The position numbers were made by a program, and so were the translations under genes. A stretch of DNA of 13,462 nt from Acidobacteriaceae bacterium (GTDB lineage: Bacteria > Acidobacteriota > Terriglobia > Terriglobales > Acidobacteriaceae): positions 10,210-23,671 of the forward strand of contig PKYX01000285.1 of NCBI GenBank assembly GCA_003132825.1, given 5' to 3'. Under the pieces are notes generated by a model. That model was not told the DNA's origin. It worked only from the letters and a program-made list of their open reading frames with translations, and did no database searches. This document shows, piece by piece, positions 7,706-13,462 of the stretch (position 1 is the first letter of the stretch; every line of letters starts with the position of its first letter).

Positions 7706-8014
7706 TACACTTCCTTCCCCATGCAAGGTTCTGAAACCGCGAAACTTAACATACCATGAGCGCAGCCGCAAAGCCGAGGCAAACCAGCTGAAGAATCTCT
7801 GGCGACGGCCTCTGATCCATGTACTCGGGCGGGAAACGGCAGTCGTCTAGAGGTCGTCGAAAAAACGGGCCGCGAGCGGGTCTTGACCTCCAAGCAGCGC
7901 CAGGGCAGGGCAGCCGATGGGGGCTCGGAACCCCCGGCCGCGGGTGAAATCCCCCGCCGTGCCCGGACCGGACGAGCTAGCCAGGATGGAAAATCAGCGT
8001 ATGATTTCGATCAA
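7706..8014. other. Divergent intergenic region with stable hairpins
   Basis: About 309 bases between tsaC (-) and the RNA methyltransferase (+). It contains the inverted repeat GAGGTC (7850-7855) / GACCTC (7885-7890), a six-A run at 7860-7865, and a folded block at 7908-7964: outer stem GGGCA/TGCCC, hairpin GGGGG/CCCCC with a 7-nt loop, and hairpin GCGGG/CCCGC with an 8-nt loop. Read on the minus strand this block is part of a tRNA-like sequence listed separately. The plus strand is also open here in frame with the methyltransferase, so part of it could be coding if TTG 7883 is the true start. No known riboswitch matched. Confidence 0.4.
7909..7982 (-). pseudogene. Degenerate tRNA-Glu(UUC)-like sequence
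   Basis: Read on the minus strand from 7982 down, a 74-nt stretch has tRNA parts in order and at nearly correct spacing: a D-arm-like TAGCTCGTCC..GGGC (stem GTCC/GGGC), an anticodon-like hairpin GCGGG/CCCGC whose loop contains TTTCA (U33, anticodon UUC, A37), a T-arm GGGGG-TTCCGAG-CCCCC, then ATCGGCT, G, CC. It departs from a working tRNA: the 5' strand that should pair with ATCGGCT (GGCCGAT) reads GGCT, as if CGA were missing; the anticodon loop has 8 nt; the T-loop is TTCCGAG rather than TTCRANN; and CCA is CCC. So it is either a decayed tRNA-Glu copy or a chance GC-rich fold. A covariance-model search would settle it. Confidence 0.3.
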
Positions 8015-8875
8015 ATGCGCGGGGAAGCGGACAAGCAGAAAAGAAACAATGGCGGCCGCCAGCCGACGCGATTACATCCCGTCGAAGGACGGCACAACCT
8101 CCTGGTCAAGCAGCTGCGTGGCGCTTTCGCTCGCGGCGAACTCACTCCCGATGGCCATTGCGCCATTGAGGGGGTGCGTATTGTGGAGGAGGCCCTGCGT
8201 AGCGGGCTGAAGTTCCGGGCGGTGTTCTTCAGCCGGTCGGCAGAAGCGAAAGCCCAGCGCCTGATGCCCCAGATTGCCGCCCATGTCGAAACTCTGCTGC
8301 TGCCGAACAAGGTGTTCGCCGGCGCGGTGCCGAGCGAGACGCCGCAAGGGGTGGCCGCCCTGGTGCGATGCCGGGAATTTTCGCTCGAAGATGTGCTGGC
8401 GAAAGCTGATTCCGGGCCGCTGGTGGCGATGGCAGGGATTCAGGACCCGGGAAATCTGGGAACGATTCTGCGGTCCGCGGAGGCCTTTGGGGCGGGCGGC
8501 GCAATTTTAGGGGAAGGAACAGCCGGCGTATTCAATTCCAAGGTCATCCGCGCCTCGGCCGGGTCGGCCTTCCGTTTGCCATTCGCGCGCACCAAGCTCG
8601 GGGACGCGATCGCTCGAATGCGTGACCGCGGATTGCGCCTGGTCGCCACCTCGTCGCATCAAGGCACGCGGCTCGACGAGGCCAACCTTTCCCTTCCTCT
8701 GTGCATTTTCATCGGCAGCGAAGGCGCCGGCCTGCCGCAGGAGTTCATGGCGGAGATGGACGAGGTGCTGGCCATCCCTCACTCGCCGCAAGTGGAATCG
8801 CTGAATGCAGGGGTAGCGGCAAGTATCGTACTGTATGAGGCGGCGAGGCAGAGACGGTACTGCCATCGACCATGA
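8015..8875 (+). CDS. SpoU/TrmH-family RNA 2'-O-methyltransferase
   Basis: 286 residues from ATG 8015. The N-terminal part (about 22-120) is the substrate-binding region seen in TrmH/RlmB/MRM3 relatives (HNLLVKQLRGAF, then AIEGVRIVEEAL). The C-terminal SPOUT domain has all three motifs: motif 1 QDPGNLGTILRSAEAFG (143-159; catalytic-type N147 and R153), motif 2 IFIGSEGAGL (231-240) and motif 3 E261-S-L-N264-AGVAASIVLYEA, which form the knotted S-adenosylmethionine site. It methylates a ribose 2'-OH in rRNA or tRNA; the site cannot be told from sequence. The start is uncertain: the frame is open to TTG 7883, which would add 44 low-complexity residues overlapping the tRNA-like block, and neither start has a good ribosome binding site. 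Homology begins only after about residue 20, so the shorter form is preferred. rarA follows 26 bases downstream. Confidence 0.9.
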   Translation: MRGEADKQKRNNGGRQPTRLHPVEGRHNLLVKQLRGAFARGELTPDGHCAIEGVRIVEEALRSGLKFRAVFFSRSAEAKAQRLMPQIAAHVETLLLPNKVFAGAVPSETPQGVAALVRCREFSLEDVLAKADSGPLVAMAGIQDPGNLGTILRSAEAFGAGGAILGEGTAGVFNSKVIRASAGSAFRLPFARTKLGDAIARMRDRGLRLVATSSHQGTRLDEANLSLPLCIFIGSEGAGLPQEFMAEMDEVLAIPHSPQVESLNAGVAASIVLYEAARQRRYCHRP

Positions 8876-8901
8876 ACGATCCTCCTCGACCGTAAAGGTG
8901 T

Positions 8902-10278
8902 ATGGGCCTTTTCCCAACCACTCCGCGCCCCGACCACTCCGGCGACCGCACGCGCCCTCTCGCCGACCGCATGCGTCCCAGCACTTTGGACGAATTTGTC
9001 GGCCAGGAGCACCTAGTCGGCCCCGGCAAGCCGCTGCGTACGCAGATCGAGCGCGACGACATCGGCTCTCTGATTTTCTGGGGCCCGCCGGGCACGGGCA
9101 AGACCACGCTGGCGCAAATTATCGCGCGCTTGACCAAAGCCGAGTTCATCGAGTTCTCCGCAGTGCTGGTCGGAATCAAAGAAATCAAACAAGTCATGGC
9201 CGATGCCGAGCGCGCCCGCGTCTACGGCACGCGGACCATCGTCTTCATCGATGAAATCCACCGTTTCAATAAAGCGCAGCAGGATGCGTTTCTGCCTCAT
9301 GTGGAGAAGGGCAACATCCGTCTGATCGGCGCCACCACCGAGAACCCTTCGTTTGAAATCATCTCCGCGCTGCTTTCCCGCAGTCGCGTCTACGTCCTCA
9401 AGCCTCTGACCGAGGAGCAAATCATTGCTCTTCTCGTGCGCGCTCTGTCCGATGAAGAACGTGGACTGGGAGCGATGAAGCTGCGCGTCTCCGGGGAAGG
9501 GCTGGCAAAGATCGCGGCCTATTCGAGCGGCGACGCGCGCAGCGCCTATAACGTGCTGGAGGTCGCCGCCACCCTAGCCCGCGGACGGGCCGGCCAGGAA
9601 GTCGGGGCGGAAATCACCGACGAGCTCGTGCAAGATGCCCTGCAAAAGCGCGTTCTGCTCTACGACAAAGGCGGCGAGGAGCACTACAACCTGATTTCGG
9701 CGCTGCACAAGTCGGTGCGCAACAGCGATCCCGACGCCTCGCTCTACTGGCTGGCGCGCATGCTCGAGGCCGGCGAAGATCCACTTTACATCGCGCGCCG
9801 CGTGGTGCGGATGGCGGTGGAAGACATCGGACTGGCCGATCCGAATGCGCTCGCGCTCTCGATGGCGGCCCGCGATGCCGTGGATTTCATCGGCATGCCG
9901 GAAGGCAACCTGGCGCTGGCCGAAGCCGTGGTTTATTTGTCGCTCGCCCCCAAGTCGAATGCCCTATACACCGCCTACGGGGCGGTGCAGCAAGACGTGG
10001 AGCAAACCGCTGCCGAGCCGGTTCCTCTGCACTTACGCAACGCTCCCACAGGATTGATGAAGGGACTCGGCTATGGCCAAGGCTATCAGTACGCCCACGA
10101 CCTGGAGGGGAAGATCGCCGACATGCAGTGCCTGCCCGATCATCTGCGCGGCCGCACCTACTACCATCCCACCAATGAGGGCGTGGAAAAGCGAATCCGC
10201 GAGCGGCTGGAAGAAATCAAGCGGCGACGCAGCGCAGGCGCCGAAACCGATCGCGGCTCCGGCGCGGGAAAACCCTAG
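8902..10278 (+). CDS. rarA: Replication-associated recombination protein A (RarA/MgsA)
   Basis: 458-residue AAA+ ATPase of the RarA/MgsA/WRNIP1 family, which acts at stalled replication forks and resembles clamp-loader subunits. Order: [20 protein letters not shown] (18-37), Walker [10 protein letters not shown] (61-69), Walker [13 protein letters not shown] (113-124, D117-E118), sensor 1 [10 protein letters not shown] (143-152), sensor 2 region [10 protein letters not shown] (about 207-216), then the tetramerisation and C-terminal domains with [37 protein letters not shown] and the ending [10 protein letters not shown]. Length and order are normal for the family. The ATG has AAAGGTG about 5 bases upstream. 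It follows the RNA methyltransferase gene by 26 bases and is probably co-transcribed with it. The last about 20 residues ([18 protein letters not shown]) are a variable tail. Confidence 0.97.
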   Translation: MGLFPTTPRPDHSGDRTRPLADRMRPSTLDEFVGQEHLVGPGKPLRTQIERDDIGSLIFWGPPGTGKTTLAQIIARLTKAEFIEFSAVLVGIKEIKQVMADAERARVYGTRTIVFIDEIHRFNKAQQDAFLPHVEKGNIRLIGATTENPSFEIISALLSRSRVYVLKPLTEEQIIALLVRALSDEERGLGAMKLRVSGEGLAKIAAYSSGDARSAYNVLEVAATLARGRAGQEVGAEITDELVQDALQKRVLLYDKGGEEHYNLISALHKSVRNSDPDASLYWLARMLEAGEDPLYIARRVVRMAVEDIGLADPNALALSMAARDAVDFIGMPEGNLALAEAVVYLSLAPKSNALYTAYGAVQQDVEQTAAEPVPLHLRNAPTGLMKGLGYGQGYQYAHDLEGKIADMQCLPDHLRGRTYYHPTNEGVEKRIRERLEEIKRRRSAGAETDRGSGAGKP

Positions 10279-10319
10279 CCGGTGGCTGAAAAATAGTGCA
10301 TGCCCAAGAATGTCTCACG

Positions 10320-10348
10320 GCCGGCAGTTCAGCAGTCGGCCAGCCGGC
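10320..10348. terminator. Possible hairpin between convergent genes
   Basis: Two copies of the self-complementary hexamer GCCGGC (10320-10325 and 10343-10348) can pair across a 17-nt loop in the 89-base gap between the ends of rarA (+) and the CoA-binding gene (-). On the plus strand the stem is followed only by TTTC, so it is a weak terminator at best. GC-rich DNA makes such pairs common. Confidence 0.22.
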
Positions 10349-10367
10349 TTTCGGGGGCCAGCAAGAT

Positions 10368-10781
10368 CTAGACGAAACGCGCCTTATGCTCTCTGAGGAT
10401 GCACCGGTCCATGATCACGAAAATTCCCGCTCGCCGCGCCTTCTCGGCGGCCTTCTGGTTGATGACCTCTTCCTGCATCCAAATGACCGGCACTTTCCGT
10501 TGTATGGCCTGGTCGACAATTTCTTCCACATACTCCGAGCGCCGAAAGACGTTGACAATGTCTATGCTCGCAGGAACCTCCAGCAACGAAGCGTAGGCTT
10601 TCTCTCCCAAAGCGTGCTTGATGTTCGGATTCACCGGGATGATACGGTAACCGTGGGTCTGCATATAGGCAGACACTCCGTGGCTCGGCCGTAGCGGACT
10701 GTTCGAGAGTCCTACAACCGCGATGGTCTTTGCGCGTTTGAGCAGATCGAGAATCGGGTCGGGCTCAGGCAACGAGGCCAT
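10368..10781 (-). CDS. CoA-binding-domain protein (YccU-like)
   Basis: 137 residues with a single Rossmann-type CoA_binding_2 domain. Seen: TIAVVGLSNSPLRPSHGVSA (19-38), the nucleotide-binding strand-turn of the family, then HGYRIIPVNPNI (43-54), IDIVNVFRRSEYV (73-85), VPVIWMQEEVIN (97-108), AEKARRAGIFVIMDRCI (about 112-128). This is the stand-alone small form found as YccU in enterobacteria, related to the CoA-ligase alpha subunit but lacking the catalytic domains; its function is not known. The start at ATG 10781 is chosen because conservation begins there; a longer open frame to 11207 runs antisense through the next gene and shows no homology. No clear ribosome binding site precedes the ATG. 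It is divergent from the DUF167 gene, with 39-60 bases between starts. Confidence 0.88.
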   Translation of the reverse strand: MASLPEPDPILDLLKRAKTIAVVGLSNSPLRPSHGVSAYMQTHGYRIIPVNPNIKHALGEKAYASLLEVPASIDIVNVFRRSEYVEEIVDQAIQRKVPVIWMQEEVINQKAAEKARRAGIFVIMDRCILREHKARFV

Positions 10782-10820
10782 GATGCAATATTGTAGCGGG
10801 GCGGCGATCCTGATGCCACC

Positions 10821-11159
10821 ATGGCGGCGAGCGCTCGGGTCATGATTGAAATCCGCGACACACCGCAGGGGGTGAGCTTCGCGGTCAAAGTGCAGCCCCG
10901 CGCCTCCAAGAATGCGCTCACCGGCGAATTCGAGGGCGGGTTTAAACTCGCCCTCACCGCCCCTGCCCTCGAGGGCCAGGCCAACCAGGCTTGCGTCGAA
11001 TTCTTCGCCAATCTTTTGCGGGTAGCGCGATCCTCCGTTACCATAGCCTCCGGCCAGAACAGCCGGAGAAAAGTAATTCGCGTCGCGGGACTCTCGGCGG
11101 AGGAAGTCCGGAAGCGATTGGCGAGCCAACCGGCCGGAAAGAAGCGGAGCGACTCTTGA
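10821..11159 (+). CDS. DUF167 (YggU) family protein
   Basis: 112 residues (105 if ATG 10842 is used). The DUF167 core is complete: GVSFAVKVQPRASKNALTGE, FKLALTAPALEGQANQACVEF, then LRVARSSVTIASGQNSRRKV and IRVAG. Members are small single-domain proteins often encoded near yggT or pyrroline-reductase genes; biochemical function is unknown and those neighbours are absent here. The start is ambiguous: ATG 10821 adds MAASARV, while ATG 10842 (MIEIRDT) is closer to the usual family N-terminus, and neither has a strong Shine-Dalgarno. The stop TGA overlaps the TTG start of the transporter gene in TTGA, so the two are translationally coupled. Confidence 0.88.
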   Translation: MAASARVMIEIRDTPQGVSFAVKVQPRASKNALTGEFEGGFKLALTAPALEGQANQACVEFFANLLRVARSSVTIASGQNSRRKVIRVAGLSAEEVRKRLASQPAGKKRSDS

Positions 11160-12442
11160 ACTTTTCCGAACGCCTGCACGAGATCCGCACCGGCTTCGAG
11201 CGCCCATTCTGGGTCGCCAACATCACGGAACTGTTCGAGCGGCTCTCCTACTATGCGGCCTTTTCATCCTTGGCGCGTTATCTGCACGAGACCCTGAATT
11301 TCGGCGTGGAGCGGGCCAGCAGTCTGACCGGGCTTTTCGGCGGCCTGGTCTGGTTTCTCGCCATATTCGGCGGGGCGCTGGCCGACCGGCTGGGCTTTCG
11401 CCGGTCGCTTTCGCTGGCCTACCTGATCCTCAGTTGCTCCTACTTCCTGCTCGGCTCGATTGGCTCGCCCTGGCTCGCCCCGGTGCGCAATGCCATGCCG
11501 CTCGTGGTGTTAGTGGCCATCATCCTGACGTTGCCGGCTTTGGGCATCGCCCTGGTGAAGCCCTGCGTTGTGGGCACGACGGCGCGCGCCTCCAAGAAAA
11601 ACGTTCGCTCCATCGGCTATTCCATTTACTACACGCTCGTGAACGTGGGGGGAGCGGCCGGGCCTTATCTCGCCTCCTGGGTGCACCAGCATGTCAGCGT
11701 AGAAAATGTTTTCCGGATGGCCGCGTTGAGCGTGTTCCTGATGTTTTTCCTGGTGCTGCTGCTGTTCCAGGAACCCCGCCGCTCGGGCGAGGCGCAGACC
11801 GCGAGCCTCGGCCAAGCAGCGAAGAATTTTCTGACCGTTCTCTCCAATCCGCGGTTCATGCTGTTTCTTCTGATTTTCTCCGGATACTACATTGCCTACT
11901 GGCAGTCGTTCCTTGTCCTACCGCTCTACATTCATGACTACGTCAATCCAAAAAGCGACACCGAGCTGATCCTGGTCACCGATTCGCTGACCGTGATCGC
12001 GCTGCAGATGGTAGTCAGCTTCTTCATCCGGAAAATGGCGGCGCTTCGCGCCATCACGCTGGGAACGCTCATTTCCGGCTCGGCCTGGCTCATCCTGATT
12101 GCCCGTCCCACCGTTCCCATGGCGGTGCTCACCATTTTTGTGGTCGCCCTGGGAGAGATCACGCAGCAGCCGCGCTATTACGAATACATTTCGCGGCTCG
12201 CGCCTCCCGGCCAGCAGGGCACCTACATGGGGTTTGCATTTTTGCCCATCGGAATCGGCTCGCTGGTGGGCGGCTGGTTCGGCGGCGCGCTCTTGCATCA
12301 CTTTGGCGAAGTGACGCACCAACCCGCTCGCATCTGGTGGGCGGTTACGGCGGTGGGGGTTCTGACGGGGGCGCTGCTCTGGGTTTACGACAAGTTTGTG
12401 GCCAGGGGAAGCCCGGCGGCCGACCTCGCGACGACAGAATAG
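11156..12442 (+). CDS. POT/MFS-type transporter, 12 membrane helices
   Basis: 428 residues from a TTG start. Twelve hydrophobic segments are visible, the MFS arrangement. Features of the proton-dependent oligopeptide transporter (POT/PTR2) branch: E25-L-F-E28-R29-L-S-Y-Y in the first helix, matching the E-x-x-E-R motif used for proton coupling; an MFS motif A variant G-A-L-A-D77-R78-L-G-F-R-R83 between helices 2 and 3; and YYTLVNVGGAAGPYLA in helix 5, corresponding to the POT 'Y..iNvGs' motif. The substrate cannot be assigned; peptides are the default guess. Most bacterial POTs have 14 helices and about 450-500 residues, so this is a shorter, divergent member. The frame is open to 10991, but TTG 11156 is chosen because it has GGAG (11145-11148) 6-7 bases upstream and overlaps the DUF167 stop as TTGA. 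Confidence 0.85.
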   Translation: MNFSERLHEIRTGFERPFWVANITELFERLSYYAAFSSLARYLHETLNFGVERASSLTGLFGGLVWFLAIFGGALADRLGFRRSLSLAYLILSCSYFLLGSIGSPWLAPVRNAMPLVVLVAIILTLPALGIALVKPCVVGTTARASKKNVRSIGYSIYYTLVNVGGAAGPYLASWVHQHVSVENVFRMAALSVFLMFFLVLLLFQEPRRSGEAQTASLGQAAKNFLTVLSNPRFMLFLLIFSGYYIAYWQSFLVLPLYIHDYVNPKSDTELILVTDSLTVIALQMVVSFFIRKMAALRAITLGTLISGSAWLILIARPTVPMAVLTIFVVALGEITQQPRYYEYISRLAPPGQQGTYMGFAFLPIGIGSLVGGWFGGALLHHFGEVTHQPARIWWAVTAVGVLTGALLWVYDKFVARGSPAADLATTE

Positions 12443-12454
12443 ATCCAGCCCGCC

Positions 12455-13195
12455 ATGAGCAAACGCAGACCTACTCCAACCCGGATTGCCGTCGAGGTCC
12501 GCCGCAGGTTGCGGGGCGGAGGCTCGGCCGAACATGCCGCCGGCGTGCAATGGTTTTTCAAAGAAGAAATCAAGTCGCACGGATGGTATACGGCTGCGCT
12601 TCGTCGCGAAGCCGTCAGGCTGCGGCGTTCGATGCTCAAGGAGTCCGGACTGCACTTCGTGGTTCGGGTCGCGGACAAACTTTTTTCGGGCCGCGTGCTC
12701 GAGGAGAGGGTCTTCGCCGTCTTGCTCCTCGAAAAGCTCACCGAGAGTTTTGGCGATGCCGAGTTCGATTGGTTCGAGTCCTGGCTGGATCGCATCCGCA
12801 GCTGGGCCGACCACGACGCTTTGGCGCACTATCTGATTGCCCCCATGGTGGCGGCGGATCCGGCGCGCGTGAAAACCGTATTCCGCTGGGCGAAGTCGCC
12901 CGACCGATGGCACCGCCGAGCTGCCTGCGTGGCCCTGATCGAGGGGACCCGGCGCAAGATGTTTTTCTTCGATATTCTCAAGCTCTCGGGGATGCTTTTG
13001 CGCGACCAGGATGACATGGTGCAGAAGGGACTGGGCTGGCTGTTGCGGGAAACCGCCAAGGCCGATCCCACCCGCACCGTGCCTTATTTGATGGGCATCC
13101 GGAAAACTGCGCCGCGGCTGGTGTTACGCACGGCATGCGAGACTCTGCCCAGCAAAACGCGGATGCGAATTCTGGGGGCAGGAACCAAGCCCTGA
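12455..13195 (+). CDS. alkD: AlkD-type DNA alkylation repair protein
   Basis: 246 residues of the ALK/HEAT-repeat DNA glycosylase family, which removes N3- and N7-alkylated purines without base flipping. Helical HEAT-like repeats fill the protein. Aligned on memory of Bacillus AlkD (catalytic-cleft residues W109, D113, W187), this protein has W117-A-D-H-D121 and G-W195-L-L-R-E with identical spacing (4 and 78 residues), so the active-site set appears intact. Other family features are VQWFFKEEIKSHGWYT (31-46) and W145-A-K-S-P-D-R-W152-H-R-R155-A-A. The ATG lies 12 bases after the transporter stop, which suggests a shared transcript, although no strong Shine-Dalgarno is present. No ada or alkA gene is near. 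The assignment to AlkD rather than AlkC rests on length and these motifs. Confidence 0.9.
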   Translation: MSKRRPTPTRIAVEVRRRLRGGGSAEHAAGVQWFFKEEIKSHGWYTAALRREAVRLRRSMLKESGLHFVVRVADKLFSGRVLEERVFAVLLLEKLTESFGDAEFDWFESWLDRIRSWADHDALAHYLIAPMVAADPARVKTVFRWAKSPDRWHRRAACVALIEGTRRKMFFFDILKLSGMLLRDQDDMVQKGLGWLLRETAKADPTRTVPYLMGIRKTAPRLVLRTACETLPSKTRMRILGAGTKP

Positions 13196-13220
13196 GGTTT
13201 CACCTAACTCCAGCCCGCGG

Positions 13221-13265
13221 GCTCCCCGACCGCCGGCTTCCCCACCCCAAGCTCCCCGACCCGAG
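13221..13265. repeat. Three-copy 15-nt tandem repeat
   Basis: Three head-to-tail units of exactly 15 bases: GCTCCCCGACCGCCG, GCTTCCCCACCCCAA, GCTCCCCGACCCGAG. Units 1 and 3 share the first 11-12 bases; unit 2 differs at a few positions. It sits in the 114-base gap between the AlkD gene and the M24 peptidase gene. No coding role is apparent. Confidence 0.6.
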
Positions 13266-13291
13266 GATTCGCGCAAAGTCCTGCGGTTGTT

Positions 13292-13297
13292 TAGAAT
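13292..13297 (+). promoter_or_regulatory. Possible -10 element for a near-leaderless M24 gene
   Basis: TTAGAAT precedes the ATG at 13310 by only 12 bases, and no Shine-Dalgarno lies between them. If TAGAAT is the -10 hexamer, transcription would begin about 5 bases before the ATG. The -35 region is not recognisable. The same heptamer occurs before the propeller gene at 2780-2786 on the other strand. Confidence 0.25.
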
Positions 13298-13309
13298 AGT
13301 TCCTTGCCC

Positions 13310-13462
13310 ATGGACCTTCCCGCCATACAGGCCGCGCTGCGCGACCGCAACATCGATGGTTGGCTTTTCTACGATCATCATCATCGCGACCCCATCGCCT
13401 ACCGGGTGCTCGGACTGCCGGCCAATCTTATGGTCACCCGGCGCTGGTTCTACCTGATCCCG
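13310..13462 (+). CDS. M24 peptidase / Xaa-Pro aminopeptidase, N-terminal part
   Basis: The first 51 codons of a gene cut by the window edge. The peptide starts M-D-L-P-A-I-Q-A-A-L-R and continues IDGWLFYDHHHRDPIAY, then VLGLPANLMVTRRWFYLIP. This is the opening of a creatinase-N domain as found in Xaa-Pro aminopeptidase-like M24 proteins, especially a group with the DHHHRDP stretch that I associate with Acidobacteriota. The metal-binding catalytic domain lies beyond the window, so activity cannot be judged. The ATG has no Shine-Dalgarno, and a -10-like TAGAAT is 12 bases upstream, which fits a leaderless transcript. Confidence 0.82.
   Translation, partial: MDLPAIQAALRDRNIDGWLFYDHHHRDPIAYRVLGLPANLMVTRRWFYLIP

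Noticed and set aside
7842..7852. TCGTCTAGAGG, resembling a tRNA-Glu D-arm on the plus strand
   Set aside because: No anticodon arm, T-arm or acceptor stem follows at tRNA spacing on that strand.
7920..7990. Cobalamin riboswitch-like pieces (GGGTGAAATCCC and GCCAGGA on the plus strand)
   Set aside because: The invariant GCCACTG and GGAnACC boxes and the required order are missing, and the downstream gene is not related to B12.
10782..11207. N-terminal extension of the CoA-binding gene to 11207
   Set aside because: It runs antisense through the DUF167 gene and shows no domain features; conservation begins at ATG 10781.
3011..13195. A DNA-repair island (Ku, RarA, AlkD) as one system
   Set aside because: The genes lie in separate transcription units on both strands among unrelated genes, and each is common housekeeping content.

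Overview
The window looks like ordinary chromosome of a GC-rich, probably soil-dwelling bacterium, most likely an Acidobacteriota of the Terriglobia/Koribacter type. This is an inference from gene content and remembered family resemblance: a YVTN/YncE-like propeller protein of a kind common there, a stand-alone bacterial Ku, a bacillithiol-transferase-like DinB protein, a secreted cyclase-family protein and a creatinase-N type M24 peptidase. No rRNA, CRISPR array, insertion sequence, integrase or phage gene was seen. Gene density is high, and operons are short and change strand often.

Layout. 62-1001 (+): a two-gene phosphorelay module, a CheY-like receiver followed after 1 nt by a CheX-type phosphatase. 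1220-3859 (-): a secreted beta-propeller protein and, upstream of it, Ku for end joining. 4015-6429 (+): a DUF92 membrane protein, an exported cyclase-family (kynurenine formamidase-like) protein and a YfiT/DinB-type thiol transferase. 6440-7705 (-): a two-gene operon of TsaC (tRNA t6A synthesis) followed with no gap by a DUF218 membrane protein. 7706-8014: a divergent intergenic gap with stable hairpins and a minus-strand sequence that looks like a decayed tRNA-Glu(UUC). 8015-10278 (+): a SpoU/TrmH RNA methyltransferase and the RarA/MgsA ATPase. 10368-10781 (-): a small CoA-binding-domain protein. 10821-13195 (+): DUF167, a 12-helix POT/MFS transporter that overlaps it by 4 nt (TTGA), and an AlkD-type DNA alkylation repair protein. 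13310-end (+): the start of an M24 aminopeptidase-like gene cut by the window edge.

How the genes fit together. The receiver and CheX probably act on the same phosphorylation circuit. Ku, RarA and AlkD all serve genome maintenance but lie in three separate transcription units, so this reads as loose housekeeping context rather than one system. TsaC and the SpoU methyltransferase both modify RNA and are transcribed divergently. I found no convincing undescribed multi-gene system. The most unusual non-coding signal is the degenerate tRNA-like sequence at 7909-7982; next is a 15-nt tandem repeat at 13221-13265. Several starts are non-ATG or lack a Shine-Dalgarno and are flagged in the entries. 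Gaps not listed as features (1002-1219, 3860-4014, 4810-5008, 5801-5904) showed me no clear gene, RNA or terminator; 4810-5008 contains an 8-T run near 4824-4833 without a convincing stem before it.
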